Numbered from the stretch's first letter, positions 33,374 to 46,229 are shown. The stretch: 64,000 bases of DNA from Scleroderma bovista (GCA_037178675.1 JAYMGJ010000305.1:1-64000); one strand, 5' to 3'. Notes: generated by a model not told the origin, from the sequence alone. Made by a program: numbers and translations.

Positions 33374-33490
33374 AGAGACGAAGAGTTGAAGCTCCGCTTG
33401 GACGTGGCGGCTTATGTCACGAAGCCCCATGATTTTTCCGGTGGGTTTTTCACCGAGATTTCTCCCGTGACTCTGCTACCGAACTGGCTC
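33374..33490 (-). repeat. Harbinger right terminal inverted repeat (117 bp)
   Basis: Inverted partner of 19027-19143. It is followed by CAA (33491-33493), equal to the CAA before the left repeat. Confidence 0.85.
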
Positions 33491-33493
33491 CAA

Positions 33494-34141
33494 AGGTCTA
33501 GGTTCTTGGTCCAGGCGAGCGTGACCGTCCGGCTTTCCATACCATAGTACAGCAGACCCAAAGATTGATTCATTTCCAACGGAGCTCGCCGTCGAGAGTT
33601 TCAAATCCTGGGAATTAAATACTGCAGGCGTCACCGGAGATGGCCGTATACTTACGAAGGTGATACAGTGATGAGCTACAACATAGGACACCTCAGGTAC
33701 TGACTTGCTAATACCTTATCAGCCCACAACCCGCAAAGAAATAATGCAAAAATGAGGTGAGAACGTGGCGGATGTGGTAGGGGATGGTACCTGATCAAGG
33801 TGAAGATATAACGTCAATGCAACTTGTACTAATTTTGTGCTGGAATCTAGCTGGCACCATTGCGCGTCAATCGACACATCGGATTTGCATGGCCGCATAA
33901 CGCCCTACAACGCCATACGCCCTCTGCCCTGCCATGAGCTAGGTAACACGATGGGCGTCATGACATGATGCGCTGAGTTCACTCCGACTCATCTCGATCG
34001 AAACGCTACACCAACGTTTCTACAGCACAACTACAGCATGTATATTTATGTACATGCCTTGCGTCCACCTCATGGATCCCAATCCTTGTGTTACATAAAT
34101 GCGGACGAACTCGCAACTGCTGAAGCTGTACAATTTCGCAG
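33494..34141. other. Intergenic region upstream of the large GTPase gene
   Basis: No coding block recognised. This is the right-hand flank of the Harbinger insertion and presumably holds the promoter of the gene starting at 34142. No clear TATA box was seen close to that start. Confidence 0.4.
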
Positions 34142-37100
34142 ATGGATGTCGACGCGCCTCACAACCTGTATGATACCAACGATTTGGACCTGGCTAGTTC
34201 TATCACCGGACTGTACAGGATCCTCGAATTGGTTGCTGAGCAAGGGAGCGGTGGACTGGGTAGCACTTCTTGTCGTGGCAAAAAAATCCTCGCTCATAAT
34301 TGTCCCAGTCGACAAGATTATAATTTCTCAGAGTTCTCTGGAAGCCTTTATCAACACTGTTTGCCCTGGTGCCTGCGCTTCCATGACAAAGGTTAACTTC
34401 AAAGACCTGGATCAATATGTCATAAAGCCTGTGGGTGTTTACGGAAGCAAGGAAGAAATTGTTCGGTTCCTTCTGGAACTTGGTGTCGCCGATGACGTCG
34501 TGTATGTCGTCTACTAACTATTATGCGCCAACCAATATGATTGCTTTTTAGGGCTGCACAACTACTTGCGAACCCGAGCACTCTGGGACAAGCACAGCGG
34601 TTTCTTCGCTCTGGGCTGTACATTCTCCGATCAGTCGGACAGGATAACGCGGAGCAACTCTTTGTCATTTACTGGCCTGATGAAAGCACTTGGGATGACT
34701 CGGCACCATCTCAAATACGCCGAAATCGTGTGACGTTCATGAGGTTCGTTCCGCCTTCTAATTCCATACACGATACAATCATTACAACCATTTTGGGTCG
34801 CCCTTCTCAGGTATCTTACGAAGATGTGTGATCAGATTGTCGCGTTAATATCGTCAGAACACTCCCAGTCGCTTATCTGGAACGAAGCCGATGACGACGA
34901 TGACGACGACGACGACGACGACGACGTCATCAAGGATGAAAGCGATGAGGACGCTCAAATCATCAAATGTGTCGTGGATAAAACTGCTGAACAGGAAGAG
35001 TCAGTACAGGTTCGGGAAGGATTCAAGGTATGTGCCCCCTACTTCACTACCAATGAGACTGCAAAAGTAGCGTCTAGGTTCAATCCGAACATATATCCAT
35101 TCGCAAAGCTACTACTGATCAAACTCAGACGAAGCCGTTTCTTCTCCATGGAGAGGCGGCCCAAGGTTTTATGACTGTGCATCACCAGCCGGCCAAGCGT
35201 ATAATCGATGCTTATGAGGAGCGCACTTTCACTTCTGTGCTATTGGAAAGCTATATGTAAGCATATCATCGCACATTTTGTACTCATCTCACGTGACTGT
35301 ATATGTTGTCTCTCAGTGCATCCGATCATCTATGTGTCAGCGAATCCCTGGATGAACAGGCACTCAAAATACTTGTTGACGCGGGCCTGCAGAAGCGTTT
35401 TTCCACGGAATGTGACCGATGGAAATACGAATCTGCAGCGGTGTCGGCACTGTGTAACCAGGTGCGAAACGACGAACTGCAGAAGTTAATGGTGAAATGG
35501 GACAAAGAAAATGAAAGTCTGGTTGCGGGTGTCCATGAGGCCGTTGTTGAAGAGGTTTTAAAATTGTATCCGTACGTTCCCTTTCTCTTTCTTTTAGCCC
35601 CCATTTATCCATCTTCTCGATAGTTTCCTCGAGAAGCGGCTATTCGCGAATGCTGTAGAAGTTTTCACCGCTGCGCCAGGTAAGGACGAACATGCACCGA
35701 GAGTGTCGTAGCCTGTCTCATTCTATGGAGTAGTAACCTTCCAGGAAATTATTCGTCTTTATCCAAATGCGGGCCACATTTTTCAGCGGTACAAGTATCG
35801 ATTGATGCTAATATCTGACTCCGAATTTCGCAAGATCAAGGAACGACTATGTCTCTTTGTGGAATTTACTTCTAGAACCAAAGATCTGGACAGTCATATA
35901 TGCAGCACAGTTGCGGAAAGCGCCTCAATGGAAGGTTACGAATCGGCAAACGATGTCCTGGAATCTGGCTGGGGTTACTTCAAAGCCTTGTGGTTACGGA
36001 CAAGCGATGGGAAGACCGCCCTTGTGAAACGTGCTCTCCAGGAAGCCAATGGTGAGGCATGCAACATCACTGACAGTCGGTTTTTCTCGGAGATTATCAA
36101 AGCAGACAGTATACAGAAAAGCAAAAAGTTAAAACCTTCTGTCCAGAATGCCAACCGTCTAGCAGAGCAATATTTGATATCTGCTGTCCCCGGAGTGGTA
36201 AATAAAATCGTCGAAGTGATTAAGATGATCCAAGCGGAAGTTTGTATGACAAAAATCAAAGCTGAAACTGTTCACTGCGAAGACGAAGAACGGCGCAAAC
36301 TTAGATTACAGTTGATACGTCATGTCAATTCTTCGACGATCCAAACACAGCATCCGTAAGTTCTGAACCCTTGGCAATAGCTTTGAGGTTAACTGTCATT
36401 GGCTTTTAGGTACACCCTGCGCATTGATTCTATCAGTGTGGAGAAAGAATCATTGCGTGTCTTCTCCTGGTCCACGCATTCGTACAAGGTCTCCGGTGCT
36501 CGTGAGATTCAAGAGGATTTCATGACGTGCTTCACTATCCACACTATGAACCTGACGGAACAAGATCAACATGACTTACAGCTACATCCATCAACTATCC
36601 CTTCTCCCCATTTCCGGTTTGAGTATAGGTTCCGATTGCCTCAAGGGTTTGCGATCATGTGTGCAGTTTTCTTTTGGAGAGGTACCATTTCATTGACTTG
36701 AGTCTAGGCGTACACAGTTGCTTCCATTGGACAAGCTATTGCTTATCGTGTCCGACCGCCTTGGGAACTTGTCTGTGTACCTTGAAAGCCTTACTGCCAT
36801 CGACAGAGTCATATCTCGAGGGCACGGAAAGCTGTTGAATCGCGAGAAGATTGGCCAAGACTTTGTGCTAGCATTTGACGAGTCCAGACGGATTCTGGGC
36901 GTCGTCTCTTCGGACAAGGTGCGTATCCTTAACTGCGGACTGAAGAATGTTCGTAGTGACTATCCACAGTTATTCCTCCATATCTTTGCATATGTCGACA
37001 GCCGGGGCTTTCAAGCACGGGGAGGTTCTATCAACTTGAACCAATGGTACAGCGAAGGTGTATCCATCCGCCACGCATGCTTTGTCAGCCGTAGCGAAGA

Positions 37101-40100
37101 ACTCCTGCTTGTGGATTCCCGGAATCAAGCAAGGATTTTCTCTCTGGTTACGATGCAGTTTCGGTTAGCTGAACATTTTTACTTTTGGGGTACATAGGCT
37201 CATTATGTAATCCGAGCAGGCCTGCAACGCTCAACCTTCGTGGAGTTCCATCAAGCGTTCACTCAACACCTGATGGATCGTGCTTGTTGGTTTTTTCCGA
37301 GCATGGAGCCGAGCGTTCACTGACAGCGTACCACTGGAGCTCCTTTGGCTCGACAGAAGGCATCGAGCTCAATATTCCTAACCTTCCCATGGGCGAATCC
37401 TTCGTCGCCACATCATTTATTTCAAGGGCGGCTGTCCACCTGTTGTGGTTGGACCTTTCGGCCCACAAGTGCCGATCTTATGCACTCGATATCACCTGCC
37501 GAACCACTGAATTCATGTTCCGAGAAACGGTTAGCCATGGAACCTCCAATAACGCGACGAGCAGATCTGCGCATAACTGCCTGATGGACTGCCATTCGGA
37601 AGTGTGGAATCGCTTCCCAGTACTGGCCGCAGTCCAGCGCGAGACTATATCATTTGCCAATCTCAGGAGTCAGAGGACCCTTATGTTTATCACGGACCGC
37701 AACTTCGATATGTTTGCCCCATATTTCTCCGACATGATCTATACTTTCGAGCGGACAACCAAGAAGCCAACGGGTGGCATTCTCAAGTCTATCAAAGTTT
37801 CCGGTGCTTCGTTCACTGTCTTGGTACAAGAGCTGTGTGGCACCAAGCAGTGGAACGTTTCGCAGTATCGCGCGGGCGAATGGATAGTAGATTTCATGTG
37901 CTTGATTCCTATTCACATAGCGGTGACGAAAGAGAACCGCTTTGTCCCGCTGAAAGACGGAGTATACTCACCGGAATTAGAAAGGTCGCTTTTGGGCGCG
38001 GAGGTGAACCGCATTGTGGACAGCATATCCTTCGGGTGGTATGAGTCGCTCTTTCAGTCATATATGGCGACCAAGGTAGTCTGTTCTATGATGTGACATT
38101 GTGCTGAGCTAACAATACAATGTTGCAGCCTGTTCGGGTGGTGTCCTCCATGGGAGAACAGTCGGTTGGAAAGAGTTATGCTCTGAACCATCTTGTTGAC
38201 ACCTCGTTTGCGGGCTCCGCGATGCGTACGACTGAGGGTGTCTGGATGTCTGTCACCCCAACAGAGAAGGAATTGATCGTGGCTCTAGACTTCGAAGGCT
38301 AGTCACACAATCCCAATCCACGTTAGTTTTGCTGAAGGACCGTTTTTCTTCAGGCGTACATAGTATCGAACGGTCGGCGCAAGAAGATATGCTGCTTGTC
38401 CTATTCAACACTGCTATCACGAATTTGGTAAACTTTTCCTAAAATACTGTAAGCTGAGGACCAAGTAACTCCGTCACAGGTTCTATTCCGCAATAATTTC
38501 GCCCTTAATCGCGATATTACAGGATTGTTTCAGTCGTTCCAGTCTAGCGCAACTGTTCTAGACCCAAAAATGAATCCGTCCTTGTTTCAGTCGACGTTGG
38601 TCATTATTATCAAAGTATGCTACGTGCATAGTAGTAATGTCCTGCGTCTGACATAATTGCCAGGATGTTGTGGATGTGGATAGGGCGGAGATCGCAAGGG
38701 AGTGGGTCATTTATCACTCGAGAGGGTATTGGTGGACTTATACAACGAGTGTCCAGATTTTCCTTGAAGTTTCAGAAGATCGTGCAAGACGAGCAAGAAG
38801 CCAATTTCATTACCCGCCTTCACGCTGGAAAACTGGCAATAGTCCCATGGTATGATCCCATGAATGCTATGTGAAAAGTGAAAACTCATACATTCCAGGC
38901 CTGTCATCGGATCCCAAGATTTCTACAGGTTGTTTGTAGCCCTAAAGCGCGCACTCGATCAACAAGCTATAACACATCATGCTGCGGGGGAATTCCTTCA
39001 CAAGATGAAAGCATTGATGGCGAAACTCAAGGTGTGACAAGGGTTTCAGACATCTCTATTAGCTGACATGGGCACTAGGCTAATGATTGGGGGGCGATGT
39101 CTCGTAGGTCCTCCGATAAACTCTCTTGCCACTGTTACAATTCCTCTCATTCAGAGACTATGGCTTCTCATAGAGCAGAACTGTTGTTGACGTTACTGCC
39201 CAACGCTTTGGCATTCGGGTTCCAGAACAGTCATCCTGAGCGGGAGCCTCTTAAGGTAGGACATATGTTTGTGGTGTCCTGTGTTGATCTGATATGGATC
39301 TCAGAATCTGGACACTGACGATCTAATAGACTTATTTGATACACAAGCACACTTCTTTCTCTCTGGAGCAGCAGCGCCTCAATCGGAGGCCCGTGAACGA
39401 ACCTTGTCGATCCTTCAAAGTTCATGGAATCAGTTTGAAACCAGACAGCGAATTCCCGATGCGGAATGGACAGAAGGCTTATCCCAGCACCTTGAGGACA
39501 TCGTCAACTTACGGATTGATCACGTACGTGAGTGGCTTACCCAGAATTTGTCGCGTTTCCAGGCAGGACATGCAAGCATCGAGGAGCTTCGACGGAACTT
39601 TGAAGGAGTTATCGTCGATTTGAAGAGCAATGTGCAACTTTGCAAATTGCAGTGCTCTAGTTGCCAGCTGTTGTGCATCCTGAGTCGATTCCACGATGGA
39701 CCACATACTTGTCAAACCGACCATTTTTGCATTCATGAGTGTGACCTTTGCGAAGAATCTAAAAAATGTGGCATGACGTGGGTCTTAATTACCTATCACC
39801 GCATTCGCTAACATTAGCTTTTTCCAAGTGCTGCGCATGCAGGGAAACATATGTTAGATCTGTTCTATCTCATGATGCTGTAACTCATCTTGAGGTTTAG
39901 CTGTGTCGTCACTGCTCATCTATGTGGGAAGCCTTGCAAATTTGAAGGCAGATTCGGGTGTCTTCACGAATGTGTCAAAGTGGGATGTTCCCGTCATAGG
40001 TCCTAGAACTGTTCGTTCATGCACCTTAGGTCACTGATCACGTGGACGAGCATTTGTGCGCTGCCACAATACACGCATGTGGAAAGGCAGGTCATATCGT

Positions 40101-42626
40101 AGTTTGGGCCCGCTCACGGGCTTACCGTCCTTCTATCCCACAGGCGTGTAGTTTATCTTCGGTGAAGCTGGTCGACGGGGGAGAGTATTCGTGTCCAGGA
40201 TCTTGTCGAATTCCTAGGTAATACCACCACCCAGAAAAAAGAGGAGGCTAATAGGTTCCCAGCGATGTTGTCCATAGCCGGCATGAATGCGAAGCTCGAC
40301 TCTGCTCCATCACTTGTCAGCTATGTAAGCGCCTTTGTTCTCACCAGGGTCATATGCATGGCTTGGAAGACGGGGAAATCCACCTCTGCGGGTGAGTTTA
40401 ACAAACTGATTTGCATACCCCCTGATCACTGGCACAGGCAAGAGCATCTTTGCACCTCTGGCTGCTCAGCTCAGGGGATATGTGAAATTGAAACAGCTCC
40501 ACAATCCATCGAAGCTACTTTCACTGGCAGACACGAAATTTTTCAGTACACCAAAGTATGTGATTTCCATCTACTTACGTTTTCTTTTTCACCGCTCTCC
40601 CTCGCACAGTATTCCCAAGGTAAGTTGTGTGGAGTTGTCTCTGTGGCCTTTAGCTTATCCGACTCAGTGGCCAAACGACTAAAATGCGTCCAGGTGATCC
40701 CACCTGGTGCAACAAAGCACAAGGGTTCCCACAACCATAGCCTTGACAAAAAAGTCATTCACTTTTGTGAAGCTAGGTCAATCTTTCTATGTGATCCATG
40801 AATGCTGTACTTTCTCTGACCTGGCATGTCGCGATAGGTGCGAAAGTTGCGGGTATTACTGTACCCTACCACTCGGTATGGCAGCTCCAGTCGGCATGTA
40901 GGCATGGTGACATACTATTATGCAGGCCATCCCCAACAAGAGCACGAAACACGTCACGGATCGATGTTCCGCACACGGTGGACTGTAGATGGCCCCGACG
41001 ATACTGCAGTACTCGAGGTCGAAGGCAGAAGATTCTCCACCAATGATGAGGGTGCTCCAATGATGTGCAACGTGCTCTGTCAAGCATTGGGTCGTCACGT
41101 ACACGTCGATTACTGTCGTTCCACCAACGGGGCTGTTTGTGGTGACAACGATGAGATTCAGCACATTCACAAACGCTTACTCCCCGATCCTGGTCGTCCC
41201 AAAGATTACGTTACTCACAACTTGTTTTGGAAAAGGAGTGGTAAGGGTACACGTCGAACTAAGGCCAACTGCAGATAATACTGTTTAGGTTTCAAGGACC
41301 CTTATTCGAAAGAGGAACAAACAATGTTTGCAAAATGGTAAGTTGTTCGGCATGTTACCTTACAGCACCCGCTAATGCCCCAACAGTGATGCTATGTGCA
41401 GTGGTAAATTGCTTCCCTGCTACAGAGACACTCTCATGACCGGAAAGCAGGTTCGGAACATTTTGGCGATGCCGCGAAACTTCCTCAGCCTTCCTACTGT
41501 ACTTTACCGATGTTCCACCCACCATCAGAACTGAGTGTTACAAAGGCTGTTGGATATATATCCAATGATGGCCACCATTTCAATTGTCCCAATCCTACTA
41601 TGATGCAGCAAGCGTTTCATGTGTATGTACCTCATCTAGTTTGTCGTTTACCGACGGGACTCATTGGTACGACAGAATTTTTATTGCAGATAGGTGTGGT
41701 TGTATTTGCAGTTTATTTTTATTCTTCAAGCTCACTATTTTAGATCCGGGTCCATGAGGAACCATGATAGGCGGCCGCTGCAGAATACACCAGCTTTTGC
41801 AAGGATCAGTGCAACATCAAACAACAGGTTTGGCGCCGTGCTTTCCTCGCTCTTCTGTTTCTGGTCTGCTCGTGCAGCAGCCATTGGGTTTGGTGGCAAT
41901 GCCATTCGTAGAGACGCTTATAGCGTCGTCCTCTTTAGCCGTGTTGCCCTAACTGCAATCGAACACGATTTTACAAGTACTCCGGATCAACTTCTTGACA
42001 CCCTCCTGCCTTACAAGACGGATGGAGGTACCAATTACACTGCTGCCATCGAACATGCTCAAGATCTCATGAAGAAGCACTGGTGCACAGAACGGTGAAT
42101 GAGTCCTCATGAGAGACGTTATCAAGCACCCTACTAAGATCCTTCTCAGATCTCCTGTCATCATCTTTCTCTCTGACGGAGAATGCGAAATTGCTGATCA
42201 GACTATGCAAAACCTATGTCGCACATCGATCCAGCTTGGGTATCAACCTGCGATCCCTGCCTCTGAATTATTCCCTGACACAGACTCTGCAGAAAAGCCT
42301 TATCCTTTCACTCTGTGTCATTTGGTTCAGATCAATCATCCGAATGCCTCCGTAGAATGGTGGAGATCGCGCAAATTGTTCAGAACGATATCCCTAAAGC
42401 ATGGCTGGCCGAGGCTCTGTGGCGGTGGCTCCCAACGCTGGCTCCGACTGCCGATACAGTCAAATCGACATACAACCAAGCCCTTGACACCGTACGCCCT
42501 CTCCATTCCTACTGACGTATCCTGATATTATTTTAGGTGCAACTCACAGAGACGTTCCTCAAAATTGCGGAGTCCCTTCGGAAGCCACGGGGTGCACTTG
42601 TGCATTATGCAGGTGCTTCTGAGTAA
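34142..42626 (+). CDS. Giant VLIG-like GTPase with Cys/His-rich region and VWA domain
   Basis: An intron-rich gene of roughly 2,300-2,450 residues by estimate. Order: N-terminal helical part from MDVDAPHNLYD; poly-Asp run (34885-34925); long helical region (35.3-36.4 kb); a part with beta-propeller-like segments (36.7-38.0 kb); a GTPase domain with P-loop GEQSVGKS (about 38155), a switch-like MRTTEGVW and G3-like DFEG (about 38290), and IIIKDVVDVD as possible G4; Cys/His-rich repeats (39.65-41.1 kb, CSSCQLLC, CIHECDLCEESKKC); and a C-terminal VWA domain whose MIDAS reads DRSGSM across an intron at 41693-41743, followed by TDGGTNYTAA and IIFLSDGE. It ends at 42626. The GTPase resembles the GBP/VLIG group of dynamin-related proteins. 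Frame jumps near 34825 and 35740 are unresolved. Role unknown; a stress or defence role would be inference. Confidence 0.65.
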
Positions 42627-43071
42627 TTTGAGATTCCAGTGTATGATTACCAAAGGGTTGCACCAGTCGATCGTCTGAACAGTTTTTATCTGAGAAACAC
42701 TATTTTTCATGGATTACTGCAAGGAATTCCTTCGCGGACCCATTTGAATGCAAAACATGTTCTTCGTCTTGTTTCCTTCCGTGCCCTTTTCCGGGAAAAT
42801 CGGGCATTTTTCGGGCTGGGAAGGGTGTCCCTGACCTATAGACGAACAGAAGGCGTCATCCCACTCAAGTTCAGCCCAAATCCAGTCTTTTCTTGAACTT
42901 AGTACGATCGCCTGAAGCTCAACCTGATGAAACAATACCCTTTGCAAACCCTATGTCTCCAGAAGTCAAAACCGGACATTTTTGCTATACTGATATCACT
43001 ATGCATGACGACGTGCCTTAAAATGCAAGGTTAGAAGTACAGTGCAACCAAACCAGCCCAAGCCATACCAT
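42627..43071. other. Convergent intergenic region
   Basis: Between the 3' ends of the GTPase gene and the amidohydrolase. Nothing coding seen. Confidence 0.4.
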
Positions 43072-44623
43072 TCACATAATGATATCGAGCTTGGGTACCA
43101 ATCCCAGATCATATACTTTATTTGAGTTGTGGAAGAGCATATTTTCAACGATCGTAGCCGCCTGCAGATCTGTGAGCTCGTCTCGGCGGATACAATCTGC
43201 CAACACCTAGAATGCCTAAGTCAGGCCGTAGCCCTAGACAGCCGCTGTTTGGCATTACCTCATATAGGGCCTGTCGTGATTGGATGCTAGCTAGATAATA
43301 CGTTTCAGGCCACCAGTGTCCGTCCGCTGGGAATTGTTCAGAGACAAGAATGTATGCTTTCCGGGGTAAACCTACTGGACCACAGTATCTTATTGGTTGG
43401 AGCAAGCTCCAACACTGCTTGATGACCGCACGCTGACCATCCGCCGAGAGAATAGGAAAGATCTCACCGAAATCGAGGTAAACGTTCTTATACATAGCAG
43501 TGAGATACCCCGCATCTCGGGTGTATGGATAACTGGAGTGGAGGAGGACGAAGACCGTCTCAGGGTAAGCCCTAATGATAGTCTGCATATGTGCTGGAGA
43601 TGATTTCGTGAGAGTCATATCATTATCGCCGAGACCTTGAAATAGATCAGCGTCCATACATGTGATGCGGATACATTGGCCCAGGTGTTACCTGTGTGAA
43701 ATTGCACTTGTATATAATGGCTCAGCAATAGCGCCTACGGGGCGAAAAGAACGCTCACCAGGCTTTCTAGCATCGCCAGCGATTCCAAGAACGATGCGAA
43801 CAAGGCGATCATTGAGCGCCTTATGCGCCAACCGCAGGACGCCTTTTGCTTCATACTGCTTCCATATTTCTAGGAGACATCGTTCGATCTCCTCCTTTGG
43901 CGCCGACGTCGAAATGTCGAGTCCTGTCCTGTACAGCACAGTGAAGTGATGAGAATCACACTGGACCAAGTATGTAACCGTACCTGTAGCAGGCAATGGA
44001 CTTGAACCCGACGACTTCTGAATCGCGTGCACTTGCCGTGATACTTTCCACAAACATGGTAATGAAGACGGGCAAGAAAGTTCTGGCTATCGCTGCGTTG
44101 ACTTCACCCTCATAGGTACGCACCAATTCAAGTAGAGCTTTCTGTAAAGTAGTCAAAGCATGAGCACATACAACAGGGGAACTATGAGCAGGAGATGTAC
44201 CTCAGCAACTGCCTCAATGCGAACGATCCTTTTCGTAGGACTTGCAGTGAACCGATTGTGCCACCTGTACCCCTCTGCCAGATCAGCAACGCCGGACAAG
44301 CCATCATCGATGAGGATGCACTGGATGCCCGTGGGCCTCATGCACATCCTGCAGAGTTGCATGTAATCCAAGCTCGCTCGCATCTTTTTGACCCCATCCC
44401 AGTTGGCATCGTCGCCTTTTAAGCCGAACAACTTGGCCAGCTGAGCCGTCGATCTGTAACAAGCGAGTGTGTAGATAGAGTCGGTGAGAGCGTCTCCGCT
44501 GGCCTCTGTGTTGAGACCCTCGAACGCGAGCGCATTGCGGTGCTTTTCAGAGAGGAAAGGGTGAGCATGGTTGTCAATCGCAGGGTACGAAAAGGCAGCT
44601 TTGGCTAGTTCACGGTAATACAT
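43072..44623 (-). CDS. Amidohydrolase-type protein similar to the FluG N-terminal domain
   Basis: Starts MYYRELAKAAFSYPAIDNHA at 44623; the metal-binding H-x-H of amidohydrolases appears as NHAHP. Then RIQCILIDDGL-like (TGIQCILIDDGLSGVADLAE, about 44270-44330), EKALLELVRTYEGEVNAAIA after an intron (about 44085-44145), ALNDRLVRIVLGIAGDARKP (about 43765-43825), QFHTGLGDNDM across an intron (about 43635-43710), VFVLLHSSYPYTRDAGYLTA (about 43500-43560), NKILWS (about 43380-43400), DGHWWPETYYLAS (about 43285-43320) and a C-terminal NMLFHNSNKVY (about 43105-43140), ending at 43072. This is a TIM-barrel metal-dependent hydrolase; it lacks the glutamine synthetase half of FluG. The frame before ELAPTNKILWS is off by one base near 43413, either a 1-bp deletion or a sequence error. 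Substrate unknown. Confidence 0.75.
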
Positions 44624-45362
44624 GATGGGAAGGAGCAGAGCCAGTCTGAGCCCCTGAGTGAGGTATGACGACTATCAGCACGTGCTTGGAGTACATCGCT
44701 GCGGTGGTCGTCTTCCTACTACTACAGCAGCCTGACACTTGCAGTTTGGCTCTCCCAATTCAACTCATCATGAAGAATATTTGGCCGCTACGTGGCCAAC
44801 TCACAAGGCTCATTAGTAGTTATTAGTTTTGATATATTGCTCGTTCTACCTACAGATAAATAGTTCGTAGTCGTGCTGTGTTGGTCCTGGTTCGCCCCCA
44901 TCAACCCACCGTGGTCACCCCGATCGCCCGAGCGCGAATTCTAACACATCTTCAGTCAGGTCCTAGCTCAGTGCAAGCTCAGCCAAGGTTCCTGAGCATC
45001 CTACAAGGTTTATCCCTAAATGCTTGTCGTGGTAGACCAAAGGTGGTCGACGACGCCCTTAACTGTCCAGGCAGTTCTTCCATACAGTGAGCCTTTGCCT
45101 CCAGCGCACCTTTGCTGACACGCACAGCAATGCGACGTTCACCCGGTATCCAACGCTCAACGTCCCTTCCCTCGTACTTCAGTTGACAGTGGTTAGTCCA
45201 ATAGGAACTTCCATCGTGTGACGTTTTTTGACCTGGCGCTACTCGGTCGGCGTCAGTTGGAACTCCGTCAGCCTCTTATCCCACAGCGGTTTTCATCCTC
45301 TTCACTTGTCCCTTCGCAAGCCCTCACACTCTTTTACAATCATACATTCGTTTATTCGCACA
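44624..45362. other. Divergent intergenic region
   Basis: Shared upstream region of the amidohydrolase (minus) and the GPI protein (plus). Pyrimidine-rich stretches precede 45363 (TCCTCTTCACTTGTCCC), as is common upstream of fungal starts. No gene seen. Confidence 0.4.
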
Positions 45363-46229
45363 ATGTTCTCCTCAGCCATCATCTCCCTCGCTCTCGCAGC
45401 ATCAGCCCTCGCCAATGTTTACGTGGGTTCCCTTTTTTTTCCCCTTCTGAAGCAAGGGTCGAAACGAACTGATCCCTACCGCAGCTGACTGCTCCAGTTG
45501 CGACCACTTCGTGGCCCGCTAGCCAACAAGCCACTATCACCTGGCAGGATGATGGTCAATCTCCTTCTCTCGCTTCATTCGGGGCAGCCAAATTCTCTAT
45601 CTACGTTGGCAATGCGAACCAGCAGGTACGGCCCTGATCCCAGTGCTTGACCAGTGCCATTCAAGCATCCCTCCAGACTCCCCTGCAACTCATCTCGGCG
45701 AATGTCAACGTCGCAAATATTTCGTCCTTGGCCTTCACACCTGACCCGACTATTGGACCCGACAGTAGCGAATAGTGAGAGACTGAGCCCCGTCATCCCT
45801 TTCTATGTGCGCTCACACACGTGTCCTCAGCTTCATTCGTGTCGAGTCCCTGAACCTCAAGGATGCCAAGTCACCACAATACCCTGCTCTCGCGTTCTCC
45901 GCCAAATTCACGTGTGTCTACCTTTGAATTCCCTGGGGATTCCCACTGACTCATTTACGCGTAGCTTGACCGGCATGTCAGGCAAGTTCAACACGTCGGT
46001 TCAGCAAATGATCGACGGCCAGTCCACTGCACCCATCGGCGGCACCCCCGCTCCCACGAGCGGCACTGCTTCACCCACCGCTGCCAAGACCACCGCTGCT
46101 TCCAGCACCAGCAAGGCCGCTAGTGCTACCTCCACCTCCAAGAGCAGTGGTGCTGGCAAGCACGGCGTTGCTGGCCTCGCAGGCTTCGTCGGGGTTGCTG
46201 CTGCCCTCTTCGGTGCTGCTCTCCTCTAA
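45363..46229 (+). CDS. GPI-anchored Ser/Thr-rich wall protein, Kre9/Knh1-like
   Basis: Five exons join in frame to 214 residues: 45363-45422, 45485-45625, 45677-45774, 45831-45911 and 45965-46229, all with GT-AG introns. The first 20 residues (MFSSAIISLALAASALA) form a secretion signal. The domain TSWPASQQATITWQDDGQ... FSIYVGN, then FTPDPTIGPDSSEYFIRVES and YPALAFSAKFT, is the extracellular fold of the Kre9/Knh1-like Ser-Thr-rich family. A linker rich in Ser, Thr and Ala follows (TAAKTTAASSTSKAASATST), ending in a hydrophobic tail (GLAGFVGVAAALFGAALL) after SGAGKHG, the layout of a GPI signal. The protein is predicted at the plasma membrane or cell wall. The family is linked to beta-1,6-glucan and wall assembly in yeast; the mushroom role is unproven. 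The exon frame is intact. Confidence 0.9.

Larger units (their letters stand above)
19027..33490. mobile_element. PIF/Harbinger DNA transposon with nested insertions
   Basis: Bounded by 117-bp terminal inverted repeats (19027-19143 and 33374-33490) beginning GAGCCAGTTC, and by the trinucleotide CAA at 19024-19026 and 33491-33493, the 3-bp duplication size expected for PIF/Harbinger. It encodes the two genes of that superfamily: a Myb/SANT-like protein on plus and a DDE transposase on minus, converging. The total span of 14.46 kb is mostly guests: LTR A4 (21441-23541) and a Plavaka-like element (about 24395-33319). Without them and their duplicated target bases, the Harbinger itself is about 3.4 kb. 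Confidence 0.8.

Noticed and set aside
41694..41743. Loss of the MIDAS Asp in the VWA domain (frame FIFILQAHYFRSGSM)
   Set aside because: A canonical intron GTGTGG...TTTTAG at 41693-41743 gives HVIFIADRSGSM, restoring the DxSxS motif.
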